Shown piece by piece: positions 1-7,072 of a stretch of DNA of 64,000 nucleotides. How positions within the stretch are numbered: the first letter of the stretch is position 1; each line of letters begins with the position of its first letter. A model generated the notes under the pieces. The model was not told where the DNA came from and did no database searches. It saw only the letters and a program-made list of their open reading frames with translations. The DNA lies in the NCBI GenBank assembly GCA_020444415.1, contig JAHLLA010000009.1, forward strand, positions 47,046 through 111,045, read 5' to 3'. Source of the stretch: Bacteroidota bacterium (GTDB taxonomy: Bacteria > Bacteroidota > Bacteroidia > Bacteroidales > F082). The position numbers and the translations under genes were made by a program.

Positions 1-36
1 ACTTAAAAACAGTAACTAGTAGGTGAAAAACGATCT

Positions 37-63
37 GAATGCCAGTTGTGGCATCATTTTTTT
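37..63 (+). terminator. Rho-independent terminator of an upstream gene
   Basis: A perfect 6-bp stem (ATGCCA at 39-44 with TGGCAT at 49-54, loop GTTG) is followed by a run of seven T at 57-63. It would end a plus-strand transcript entering from left of the window and insulates the small genes that follow. Confidence 0.6.
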
Positions 64-117
64 AGTACGGAATATCAGTTTTTTAAATGAAAACAATTTT
101 TAGAAAAAACAAAAACG

Positions 118-288
118 ATGTTACGTTTAGCACTTGTATTTTTAATTGTTGCACTGGTGGCAGCCCTGTTTGGATTCGGTGGCATTGCGGCCGGAGCAGC
201 AGGTATTGCAAAAATAATCTTCTTTATTTTTCTTGTTCTTCTGGTGATCTCACTCATCGTGGGTGGTGTCAGGGGAAACTGGAAATGA
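118..288 (+). CDS. DUF1328-type small membrane protein (YtjA-like)
   Basis: This 56-residue protein starts [20 protein letters not shown] and is almost entirely two hydrophobic helices (about 3-25 and 31-50) joined by a small [12 protein letters not shown] turn, ending in the polar tail GGVRGNWK. That pattern matches the DUF1328/YtjA family of tiny inner-membrane proteins, often seen beside stress or envelope genes. The biochemical role of the family is unknown. It lies 33 nt upstream of a YtxH-like gene on the same strand, so the two are probably cotranscribed. It overlaps longer spurious frames but its composition is clearly that of a membrane protein. Confidence 0.8.
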   Translation: MLRLALVFLIVALVAALFGFGGIAAGAAGIAKIIFFIFLVLLVISLIVGGVRGNWK

Positions 289-321
289 CGATAAAAAAAT
301 AACTTTTAAATAAAAATTAAT

Positions 322-615
322 ATGAATAAGACAGTGAAAAGAATATCCGGATTTTTGGCCGGAGCTGTGGAAGGGGTTGTGACCGGTTTACTGGTTGCAC
401 CCGCTAAAGGCTCCGAAACCCAAAAGAAAGTGAAAGACACGATGAAAGATGTGTCGAAAAACATTTCGGATAAAGTAGAAGAAAAAGCAACACAGGCAGA
501 AAGCCAATTGAACAAATTAAAAAATGAAGCCATAAAGGAAGTTGACAGGATTAAAAAAACCGATCCTAAAAAAGTAGAAACTGAAGGCAAGAAAAAATTG
601 GCGAATGTCAAATAA
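322..615 (+). CDS. YtxH domain-containing protein
   Basis: A 97-residue protein. The first 35 residues hold a glycine- and alanine-rich segment (GFLAGAVEGVVTGLLVAPAKGSETQKK) typical of YtxH-family proteins, in which a short membrane helix is followed by the LLxAPxxGxxxR/K signature. The rest is a highly charged amphipathic helix rich in K, E and D, predicted to form a coiled coil. YtxH proteins are general-stress proteins of unclear function. Pairing with the DUF1328 gene just upstream fits a small stress or envelope operon. Confidence 0.75.
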   Translation: MNKTVKRISGFLAGAVEGVVTGLLVAPAKGSETQKKVKDTMKDVSKNISDKVEEKATQAESQLNKLKNEAIKEVDRIKKTDPKKVETEGKKKLANVK

Positions 616-634
616 GGAATGTAAAAATTCCTTT
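616..634 (+). terminator. Weak terminator after the YtxH gene
   Basis: Directly after the stop codon, GGAAT (616-620) can pair with ATTCC (627-631) across a 6-nt loop, followed by only three T. The stem is short and AT-rich, so this is a tentative call. Confidence 0.3.
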
Positions 635-756
635 AAGAGGAACACTTTCAAATCGTGCTAAAGCCATCAGGCAACAAGCATGATACATTGAAAGCTCCAT
701 GAGCAGTTCAAATCTTTCGGAAATGTGGTTTCGTTTCCGTAGGGTTTGGACTTTTT

Positions 757-2067
757 TTAGTCATTAAATGAAGCAACCCACCTGGTGATTTGAGTGACGC
801 CTTCCAGTATTTTGGCGCAATATTTTTTATTGAAGCCTTCTGGAAGTGGTTCCGAAAGTGGTATCGCTTTCGCTGCAGCAAGCGCTCTGGCCCCGTCAAA
901 ATCTACATAGGCCATCCGGGCAGAAAACTCCTTCCTAGGCCGGCTGAACGAGCTGCCGTGCAGAATGGCTACACCCGTTTCATCCAATAGTTTGGAGCAC
1001 AACCCTTTTGAAGATTCAATGCCCGCCTCATGCAGTTTTTCGGCGAAATTTGAAAAATCAAGAAACAAGTAAAAGCCCCCCACAGGGTCGTGTACCCTGA
1101 TACCCGATTTCTGAAGCATTTTGGCGCTTTCATTCCCAATCGAGAAGAGTATTTTGCGCACATTCCAAAGATATTCTTCAATTTTTAACCCACCCTTAAA
1201 AGCTGCAATGGCGGCATATTGAATGGGTGCGCTTACCGAGGTGTAAGTTTCGCTGGCCACTATCGCCATCTTATCGCACAACCAATACAATTCTTTTGGA
1301 AAAGTAAAAGTGCCAAGGCGCCATCCGCCTGCCCCACACCATTTTGAAAGACCGGAACTGATAATGGTTCCCTCGGGATAATATTTGCTGATGGATAGGT
1401 GATTTCCTTTGTGATTTAACTGCCCGTAAATCTCATCTGACAAGATGAAAATGTCATTTTTTCTGGCAATGGCTGCTATCTCGCGAAGTTCGTCTTCATG
1501 AAATGAAACCCCATCCGGATTTCCGGGATAATTAAGAATCATAAGTGCCGGCCTGTTTTTATCAATTCTTTTATCCAGGTATTCACGGAACAAAGTGGGC
1601 GTTAGCTGCCATTTGTGTTCATATGAACTACGAATGATCGAAATTTTCTTACCCAATATCCGTGCCTGCGGAATGTAGGAAACCCAACACGGACTCACAA
1701 CAATTATATCGCCCCTGAACACCATTTGCAGCAGGAATACCAGTTCCTTTGAACCCGGACCGATCAGAACACCATCTGCCTGTACACTGACCCCGTCTTT
1801 TTTCCTGTGAAATTCAGCTACCGTTTCCCGCAATATCGGCAAACCTTTTACGGGCAAATAATCTTTCTGGGGTGCATGCAGTCTGAGGGCCTCCACAACC
1901 CTTTCGGGAACCGGAAAAGGCGATTGTCCCAAACCAAACTTATAGACTTTTTTGCCCGCTGCAATCAGCGCTTTCGATCGCTCATTAATGGCAAGTGTAT
2001 CTGATTCGCCCAGGCCTTTTAGGAGTGGATTGGTCAGATGATTATGTGTGGATTCGGTATCACTCAT
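757..2067 (-). CDS. Pyridoxal-phosphate aminotransferase, class I/II
   Basis: With the start at MSDTESTHNH the protein is 436 residues, close to the usual length of class I/II aminotransferases. The fold-type I landmarks are present in order: substrate loop GLGQSPFPVPERV, NYPGNPDG (conserved Asn), SDEIYGQL (Asp and Tyr contacting PLP), and SSGLSKWCGAGGWRLG, whose Lys should carry PLP. Substrate cannot be read from sequence; aspartate aminotransferase-like enzymes are nearest. An in-frame extension upstream (to 2181) adds Cys-rich residues unlike this family and is probably untranslated. The gene stands alone on the minus strand. Confidence 0.85.
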   Translation of the reverse strand: MSDTESTHNHLTNPLLKGLGESDTLAINERSKALIAAGKKVYKFGLGQSPFPVPERVVEALRLHAPQKDYLPVKGLPILRETVAEFHRKKDGVSVQADGVLIGPGSKELVFLLQMVFRGDIIVVSPCWVSYIPQARILGKKISIIRSSYEHKWQLTPTLFREYLDKRIDKNRPALMILNYPGNPDGVSFHEDELREIAAIARKNDIFILSDEIYGQLNHKGNHLSISKYYPEGTIISSGLSKWCGAGGWRLGTFTFPKELYWLCDKMAIVASETYTSVSAPIQYAAIAAFKGGLKIEEYLWNVRKILFSIGNESAKMLQKSGIRVHDPVGGFYLFLDFSNFAEKLHEAGIESSKGLCSKLLDETGVAILHGSSFSRPRKEFSARMAYVDFDGARALAAAKAIPLSEPLPEGFNKKYCAKILEGVTQITRWVASFND

Positions 2068-2402
2068 GGTTAAAATATGTTTTACTATTGCAGAGAAGTT
2101 TTTCCTCATGCAAAGTAGCAAATTTTCGCATAGATGGCAAGATCCTGGTATTAAAAGCTCACAGTAAGGGCCTCTAAACAAATAAATATACCATTGTGGA
2201 ATCAGCGGAGATTTCCGATATCAATAGTCCAATATTAGCCTGATCATTCAGATAGCATGCTGAAACAAACGGTTATTCAGCTAAGGGCGTTATGGATTAT
2301 TTTAAAATAATTGGAACAAAATGTCCGTATTAGATTAAAGCTTACTGGGTTATAAGAAAAATATATCTTAAATTAGCTTCATGAAAATATAAATTAAATA
2401 CC
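2068..2402. other. Intergenic region between divergent genes
   Basis: The aminotransferase and WG-repeat genes diverge here, so both promoters should lie inside. I found no convincing TAnnTTTG box on either strand, no repeat and no open frame worth calling; the half nearest 2403 is very AT-rich. Confidence 0.5.
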
Positions 2403-3494
2403 ATGAAAAAAATTATTTTGTCTTTTGTTGTTCTTTTCTTGTCAGTAACCGTTTTCTCACAACAGTATATTGCCTGCGCCCGCAAGGAAAAGGAGTGGGG
2501 GTATATTGACGAATCAGGAAAATGGGCTGTTAATCCGCAATTTGAGCATGTACATAGCATCAGCGAGGGACTGGCCGCTTTTCGCAGCAATGGCGAATGG
2601 GGTTTTGTTGACAAAACCGGGAAAATAGTCGTCAATCCCCAGTTTGAGAATGTCCGTGATTTTCACGAGGGACTGGCAGCCGTTCAGAAAGGCAAAGAGT
2701 GGGGATACATTGATAAAGAAGGTAAATGGATCGTGAATCCACAATTTGAAAAAGCGATGGACTTTTCGGAAGGACTGGCAGCCATAAGCTACCATGGTGA
2801 GTGGGGATTTATTGATAAGAATGGAATCTACGTCATCAACCCGCAATTCAACCGGGCGGCTGACTTTTCGGAAGCTCTTGCGGCAGTATCGATGGGCCGC
2901 GAATGGGGCTACGTAGACAAAGAAGGCTCCTGGATAGTTAATCCGCAATTTGAAGACGCCGAAGCCTTTAAGGATGGTCTGGCAAAGGTAAGGAAGGCGG
3001 GTGAATGGGGATTTATCATTAACAGCGGAAAATACGAGATTAACCCACAATTTGATGTAGCACATGATTTCAGTGAAGGTCTGGCAGCCGTGAGAAAAGG
3101 AAGAGACTGGGGTTTTATCGATAACAAAGGAACATATATCATCAATCCGCAATTTGTTGATGCCGGTGATTTCAGTGAAGGCCTGGCCCCCATCAGAAAG
3201 GGAAAAGACTGGGGATATATTGATAAAGAGGGCAAATATGTGATCAACCCGCAATTTGTGAATGCCAGTGAATTTACAGGTGGGCTGGCAGCCGTGCAGA
3301 TACTGAAGGAATGGGGATATGTTGATAAAAACGGAAGCTGGGTGATCAACCCGCAATTTGAAAGAGCTTATGATTTCGACAATAACAGGGCGATGGTGCA
3401 AAAAGCCGGCGAAATTGGCTGGATCGACAAAACGGGAACCTATATTATTAATCCGCAATTTGCGAATGCTTTCGACTTTTTTATAGCGGATTGA
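2403..3494 (+). CDS. WG-repeat protein, exported
   Basis: The 363-residue protein has a signal peptide (MKKIILSFVVLFLSVTVFSQ) followed, from about residue 31, by ten tandem 34-residue WG (KWG) repeats with the pattern EWGxIDKxGxxxINPQFxxAxDFxEGLAAVxK; the tenth is truncated and ends the protein. WG repeats are thought to form beta-rich structures and are common in exported Bacteroidota proteins, but their ligands are unknown. There is no T9SS tail and no lipobox, so a periplasmic location is most likely. The repeats are near-identical at the protein level but varied in codons, so they are not a recent expansion. Confidence 0.85.
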   Translation: MKKIILSFVVLFLSVTVFSQQYIACARKEKEWGYIDESGKWAVNPQFEHVHSISEGLAAFRSNGEWGFVDKTGKIVVNPQFENVRDFHEGLAAVQKGKEWGYIDKEGKWIVNPQFEKAMDFSEGLAAISYHGEWGFIDKNGIYVINPQFNRAADFSEALAAVSMGREWGYVDKEGSWIVNPQFEDAEAFKDGLAKVRKAGEWGFIINSGKYEINPQFDVAHDFSEGLAAVRKGRDWGFIDNKGTYIINPQFVDAGDFSEGLAPIRKGKDWGYIDKEGKYVINPQFVNASEFTGGLAAVQILKEWGYVDKNGSWVINPQFERAYDFDNNRAMVQKAGEIGWIDKTGTYIINPQFANAFDFFIAD

Positions 3495-3622
3495 TCATTG
3501 CATATGAGTTCAGTTACCAGATGAAAACGTGTAACAGTAACAGAGATAAAACAATGATAGACTACCGATTTCACCCAATTATTAGCCCTCATTCAGTACT
3601 TTTATGATGTATAAAAGAAGTT

Positions 3623-4212
3623 ATGGGCAATGCAATTAAAACACAACAATCAATATGTCTGAATTCGAGAACAAATTAATTATTCGTAGATTTATTGAAG
3701 AAATCGAGAATACAGGAGTCGTAACAAATATACATGAATTCATATCAGAAAATTATGTGGAAGTGTCTGAAGGCGAACGCCATCCTATTGGAATTAAAGG
3801 AGCTATTGAACACGTACTTGGTATAAGAAAGGTGTATCCGGATCTAAAACTAACCATTAAAAATCAAATATCAGAAGGCGAATGGGTTGTGACCATTTAT
3901 TCCGTTACTGGGACTTTTAAGAAGGAGTGGTTCGACATGAAGCCAACTGGAAAACCAATTACTTTTACAGGAGTCAATGTGGATCGAATCAAGAATGGTA
4001 AAATTATTGAACATGGGGGTGCTGCCAATCTTTTAGAACCGTTATTGAAAGCTGGAGTTATAATAAAGAAAAAATGAAGCACAGCTCATAACAGCAACTC
4101 ATATTGCATGCCGCACAATGTGGTAATCAAGACAAGAAACTGTATTTTAGAGCATCGTGAACATCAACAAACATAAAGATAAAAATGCGACACGCAACAT
4201 AGCTGCAAACCG
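3623..4212 (+). mobile_element. Putative integron gene cassette carrying a SnoaL-like gene
   Basis: The segment from TTATGGGC (3623) to the G at 4212 has the organisation of an integrated gene cassette: a short leader, one promoterless gene, and an attC site whose left outer box GCTCATAAC (4084-4092) is complementary, with one mismatch, to the GTTATGGGC at the cassette's own 5' end (3622-3630). That complementarity is the expected rule for a cassette, because its circular form joins these two ends. No integron integrase gene and no attI are visible in the window, so this would be an orphan cassette. Confidence 0.55.
3655..4077 (+). CDS. SnoaL-like / ester cyclase family protein (NTF2 fold)
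   Basis: A 140-residue cytoplasmic protein with the SnoaL-like polyketide cyclase pattern: an N-terminal helix (NKLIIRRFIEEI), the IKGAIEHVLGIRKVYPDLKLTI segment, then strands WVVTIYSVTGTFKKEW, GKPITFTGVNVDRIKNGKIIEHGG and a C-terminal LLEPL helix. NTF2-fold members include cyclases, isomerases and many small ligand-binding proteins, so no reaction can be assigned. It is the only gene between the two ends of a putative integron cassette, and SnoaL-like genes are frequent cassette cargo. Confidence 0.75.
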   Translation: MSEFENKLIIRRFIEEIENTGVVTNIHEFISENYVEVSEGERHPIGIKGAIEHVLGIRKVYPDLKLTIKNQISEGEWVVTIYSVTGTFKKEWFDMKPTGKPITFTGVNVDRIKNGKIIEHGGAANLLEPLLKAGVIIKKK

Positions 4213-4218
4213 TTAGAC
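4084..4218 (+). repeat. attC-like integron recombination site
   Basis: Outer boxes GCTCATAAC (4084-4092) and GTTAGAC (4212-4218, fits GTTRRRY) enclose a long imperfect palindrome: arm 94-115 of the 41xx block (4094-4115) pairs with 4186-4206. The arms match at every position except four transitions and one extra C at 4100. On the bottom strand all four become G-T wobble pairs and the extra base is a bulged G, exactly the strand bias and extrahelical base known for attC sites; on the top strand they would be A-C mismatches. Total length about 135 bp fits the attC range. The 5-nt AAACC before GTTAGAC would be unpaired spacer. Confidence 0.7.
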
Positions 4219-4256
4219 GCATTAAAGTAATATCGTTAGTTCATAAAATTACTACC

Positions 4257-4862
4257 ATGAGAACATTAACTAAAATTTATATTATGCTGTTATCATTTAT
4301 GTTGATAACAGCTTGTGCAAAGGAAAAACTAGAGGAAGTTGTTTATGAAATTCCGGCTGAAGACAGATGTGTTTTTACAGAAGGCGACGTCTTGTTATAT
4401 AGTTGTAGCAATGGATCAACTGATACAGTCGTGGTAAGAAATGTTGATTTCATAACGGAAAGCGGAACCTATACGGTTTGGGGTGCAGATATGCACAACT
4501 ATATCACCGAAACTCAAAATATGTTGATTGAAACGACGCATGACAACTGGAAATATGAAAAGATTGATTCAAGGTGTTTCAGTATGAATTCACTTCCCAA
4601 GTACGATGATATTAACACTGAAAAATTTCCCTGGTGTCTATTACTTAATGGTTGTGAATATACTGGATCGAAAGTTATTGCACAAAATCTTGCCGTCTAT
4701 GACGAAATACCGTTAAACGATAAGAGCTATAAAAAAGTATATTATCAATCAAGCGGTGACATGAACAATGGTTACGAGATATATTGGAACTTAAAATATG
4801 GAATTATCAGGTTTGTGGGAATGTCCAGTGGAACGAATTTAATCTGGCAACTCGAAGATTAG
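4257..4862 (+). CDS. Hypothetical lipoprotein
   Basis: A 201-residue protein whose N-terminus (MRTLTKIYIMLLSFMLITAC) is a lipoprotein signal with the lipobox LITAC, so Cys20 should be lipidated. The mature part is rich in acidic and aromatic residues (YEIPAEDRCVFTEGDVLLYSC..., ...DKSYKKVYYQSSGDMNNGYEIYWNLKYGIIRFVG), suggesting a small beta-rich domain exposed in the periplasm or on the surface. I do not recognise the family. It follows the attC-like site and starts 44 nt after it, so it may be the cargo of a second cassette beginning at TTAGACGC (4213), but no matching right-hand attC was found for it. Confidence 0.65.
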   Translation: MRTLTKIYIMLLSFMLITACAKEKLEEVVYEIPAEDRCVFTEGDVLLYSCSNGSTDTVVVRNVDFITESGTYTVWGADMHNYITETQNMLIETTHDNWKYEKIDSRCFSMNSLPKYDDINTEKFPWCLLLNGCEYTGSKVIAQNLAVYDEIPLNDKSYKKVYYQSSGDMNNGYEIYWNLKYGIIRFVGMSSGTNLIWQLED

Positions 4863-5042
4863 GTTTGATAGATACAAGAATAAACCGCTGCCTGACACGA
4901 ATTTAAAATATAGATTTGAAAGTGCTATATTTGAGCTACATAATATTTAATTATCGGGTGGGTCATATAGAAGTTAAGGGCTATAGATTGCCCTGCATTA
5001 ATTATTTTCAGCCGTCGTTCTGTATGCTTTGAAAGAAACTGA

Positions 5043-5405
5043 ATGATGAAACCTAAAGAATTAATAATAAAGTGGGTAGATATTTTCAATGCTGGAAATG
5101 CAGACAAAATTGCTGAACTTTACCACGATGATGCTATAAATCATCAAGTGGCAAACGAACCAATTATAGGTCGCGATTCAATAAACGATATGTTTAAAAA
5201 TGAATTTGCTCGGGCTAAAATGGTTTGTATAGTGGAGAACATATTTGAAGATGGAGATTGGGCAATCCTTGAATGGAAGGACCCGCTTGGATTAAGAGGA
5301 TGTGGTTTTTTTCATGTAGTTGAAGGAAGGATTAAATTACAAAGAGGATACTGGGATAAATTATCGTTTTTACGTCAACATCAGTTACCGATACCTGACA
5401 AATAA
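5043..5405 (+). CDS. Nuclear transport factor 2 family protein (SnoaL-like)
   Basis: A 120-residue NTF2-fold protein: N-terminal helix KPKELIIKWVDIFNAGNADKIAELYHDDAINHQVANEPIIGRDSINDMFKNEF, followed by the strands MVCIVENIFEDGDWAILEWKDP and GCGFFHVVEGRIKLQRGYWDKLSFL. The HDDAINHQ and W-D-K elements are typical of SnoaL-like limonene-epoxide-hydrolase/isomerase relatives of unknown substrate. Two ATG codons (5043 and 5046) are possible. This is the second NTF2-fold gene in 2 kb but it is not closely similar to the first, so it is not a simple duplicate. Confidence 0.75.
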   Translation: MMKPKELIIKWVDIFNAGNADKIAELYHDDAINHQVANEPIIGRDSINDMFKNEFARAKMVCIVENIFEDGDWAILEWKDPLGLRGCGFFHVVEGRIKLQRGYWDKLSFLRQHQLPIPDK

Positions 5406-5406
5406 A

Positions 5407-5433
5407 ACTGACACCCTTCGCAAGGGCGTCAGT
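5407..5433. terminator. Hairpin between convergent genes
   Basis: ACTGAC-A-CCCTT (5407-5418) pairs with AAGGG-C-GTCAGT (5422-5433) around the loop CGC, an 11-bp stem with one A-C mismatch, two bases past the stop of the plus-strand gene. It lies between convergent genes and probably blocks read-through both ways, although no long T-run follows on either strand. Confidence 0.5.
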
Positions 5434-5450
5434 TGCATATGAAAATCTTG

Positions 5451-6224
5451 TTAAATTTTCCTGCCAATATAAAATGCATAGCCATAATAGGCCTTATATT
5501 TTTCATATAATCGCGCTTCATGGCGTTGGTTTTCTATAAATTCTCTAGCAGTTTGATTTCCTTCGTATTGTTTTAAAAAAGTTTCCTGTACCGATTTCTG
5601 AGGTGCGAAGAAATGTTCTGTCCAGCAGTTTTCAGGCAGGATAAAAGTGGCCACGGGAATAAACCCGGCTTTTTGCAAGAGGGCCAGATTATTATAAACT
5701 GTTTCTATTTCAGGATAAGCATCCTGCCAAAATTCATTGATTTCATCTGGTCGTTTTTCTGTAAACCAAGACGCCTCTGAAACAGCTATGTAACCATTCG
5801 GTTTTAGAAATTTTCTCCATTCGTTAAGGCCACGCTCGAAACCGATATTATAAATGGCTCCTTCGGCCCAGATCAGGTCTAATTCACCATCCCTAAAGGG
5901 TAGATCCTCCATATTACCAACGGTACCCTGAACCCTGTTTTGAAGGTTTAATTTCCTTGCATTTGAGTTGAACAGGTCAATAAAAGTGGGAAATAAGTCG
6001 ATGCCTGTTATATGCCCCGGGGCGGTCTGTGCTATAACCATCGTTTGTCCTCCTGTGCCGCAACCAATATCAGCTATGTGAGATTCACCCGTAATGTGAT
6101 CTATAAAGCTTAATGCCCTTTTGGTAACTTCAGGGCTACCCGGACCTTGTCGTTCTACTTTTGAATAATATTCACAAATTAAATTCAGGTCAAAGTCGTG
6201 AATTGATTTTATATCGTCACTCAT
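5451..6224 (-). CDS. Class I SAM-dependent methyltransferase
   Basis: A 257-residue cytoplasmic enzyme with Rossmann-type methyltransferase motifs: motif [13 protein letters not shown] (about residues 55-66) binding SAM, post-I acidic residue in ITGIDLFP, motif [39 protein letters not shown]. The whole chain, including the C-terminal region with [23 protein letters not shown], resembles small-molecule methyltransferases (UbiE/COQ5-like). The substrate cannot be inferred. It lies convergent to the NTF2-like gene and divergent from the zinc-finger gene; the leader contains an AT-rich dyad (6346-6373). Confidence 0.8.
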   Translation of the reverse strand: MSDDIKSIHDFDLNLICEYYSKVERQGPGSPEVTKRALSFIDHITGESHIADIGCGTGGQTMVIAQTAPGHITGIDLFPTFIDLFNSNARKLNLQNRVQGTVGNMEDLPFRDGELDLIWAEGAIYNIGFERGLNEWRKFLKPNGYIAVSEASWFTEKRPDEINEFWQDAYPEIETVYNNLALLQKAGFIPVATFILPENCWTEHFFAPQKSVQETFLKQYEGNQTAREFIENQRHEARLYEKYKAYYGYAFYIGRKI

Positions 6225-6603
6225 GTTGTTTAAATATTATGGTTAGATAGCTGCCGAATGAAAATTATTTGCCAAGCTAAGCTATTTCTAAAATATAAAA
6301 ATGATTTTAACCCTGACAAGAATTAGCCAGATTATAAATTAAGGGATAACTTTAGTTAACTAACTAAGGTTATTTACTTCACCCAATCCTTTTTAAGTTG
6401 ATACATCCACGCGTATTAGTACGAATCAAAATTAAGTTTTTTGGTGAAATGCAATATGGCAATATGTAATATTCGTAATTGAAAGGAGCGCTAATACGAC
6501 ATAAAGAATAATAAAGCAAACATAAAATATATAAAAACAGCATAAGGAGAGTTAGAGTCTTCACAATATAAAATTATGATTACATTTGAATAAAAATTTA
6601 GCG
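6225..6603. other. Intergenic region with dyad and promoter
   Basis: Divergent intergenic region of 379 nt. It holds an inverted repeat, ATAACTTTAGTT (6346-6357) and AACTAAGGTTAT (6362-6373), matching at 11 of 12 positions across a 4-nt gap, which could be an operator. A TAnnTTTG box, TACATTTG (6581-6588), serves the plus-strand gene and contains an in-frame TTG that would otherwise look like a start codon. Confidence 0.5.
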
Positions 6604-7038
6604 ATGAATTATCAGGATAAAAAAAAGCAGTGCGCCTATTGCGGTAAAGAATTCGTGTTTCAAAGAGTTTCGGCCAAGTATTGTTCAAAATCCTGCGCAT
6701 CAATGGACGTACGGCGGAAAAAGAATCCTACAGCGTATCGACATTACAACCCGGTCCACCTCGAGTTTACGGATGAAGCATACAAAGCCCTGGGATTGAT
6801 AGCAAAACAGCAGAATATTCAAGGTCCGGATAAATACCTGGAGTGGATGGCGGATGAAATGATCACAAAGAACATGTATCCCTTATTATTTTCTGAAGAA
6901 GAAGAAAATATTTTAAAATATGTTCTCAAAGCCTATTACCCAGAGATGGATCTTCATGTGGCCCTGACGGAATGGATTAAAAGCAGAAGCGAAGAAGAAG
7001 CCATTGAACTTAAAAAGGGCAAAGGAAGGAAGAGTTAA
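6604..7038 (+). CDS. Small zinc-ribbon/finger protein, hypothetical
   Basis: A 144-residue protein starting MNYQDKKKQ. Residues about 9-32 contain CAYCGKEF...YCSKSC, a C-x2-C...C-x3-C arrangement expected to bind one zinc, followed by a basic stretch (MDVRRKKNP). The rest is helical and charged, with an LxFTDEAYKALGLIAKQQ segment and a lysine-rich end, suggesting a small DNA- or RNA-binding protein. An in-frame TTG 18 nt upstream falls inside a promoter -7 box, so the ATG is the better start. The family is not one I can name. Confidence 0.65.
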   Translation: MNYQDKKKQCAYCGKEFVFQRVSAKYCSKSCASMDVRRKKNPTAYRHYNPVHLEFTDEAYKALGLIAKQQNIQGPDKYLEWMADEMITKNMYPLLFSEEEENILKYVLKAYYPEMDLHVALTEWIKSRSEEEAIELKKGKGRKS

Positions 7039-7072
7039 CTATTCAAATTAGGGCTTGCTTATCTTTTAGGTA

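Noticed and set aside
2514..3458. Long open frame on the minus strand opposite the WG-repeat gene
   Set aside because: It exists because the 102-nt repeats keep the antisense frame open. It has no start context, no recognisable domain, and its residues simply mirror the WG repeats.
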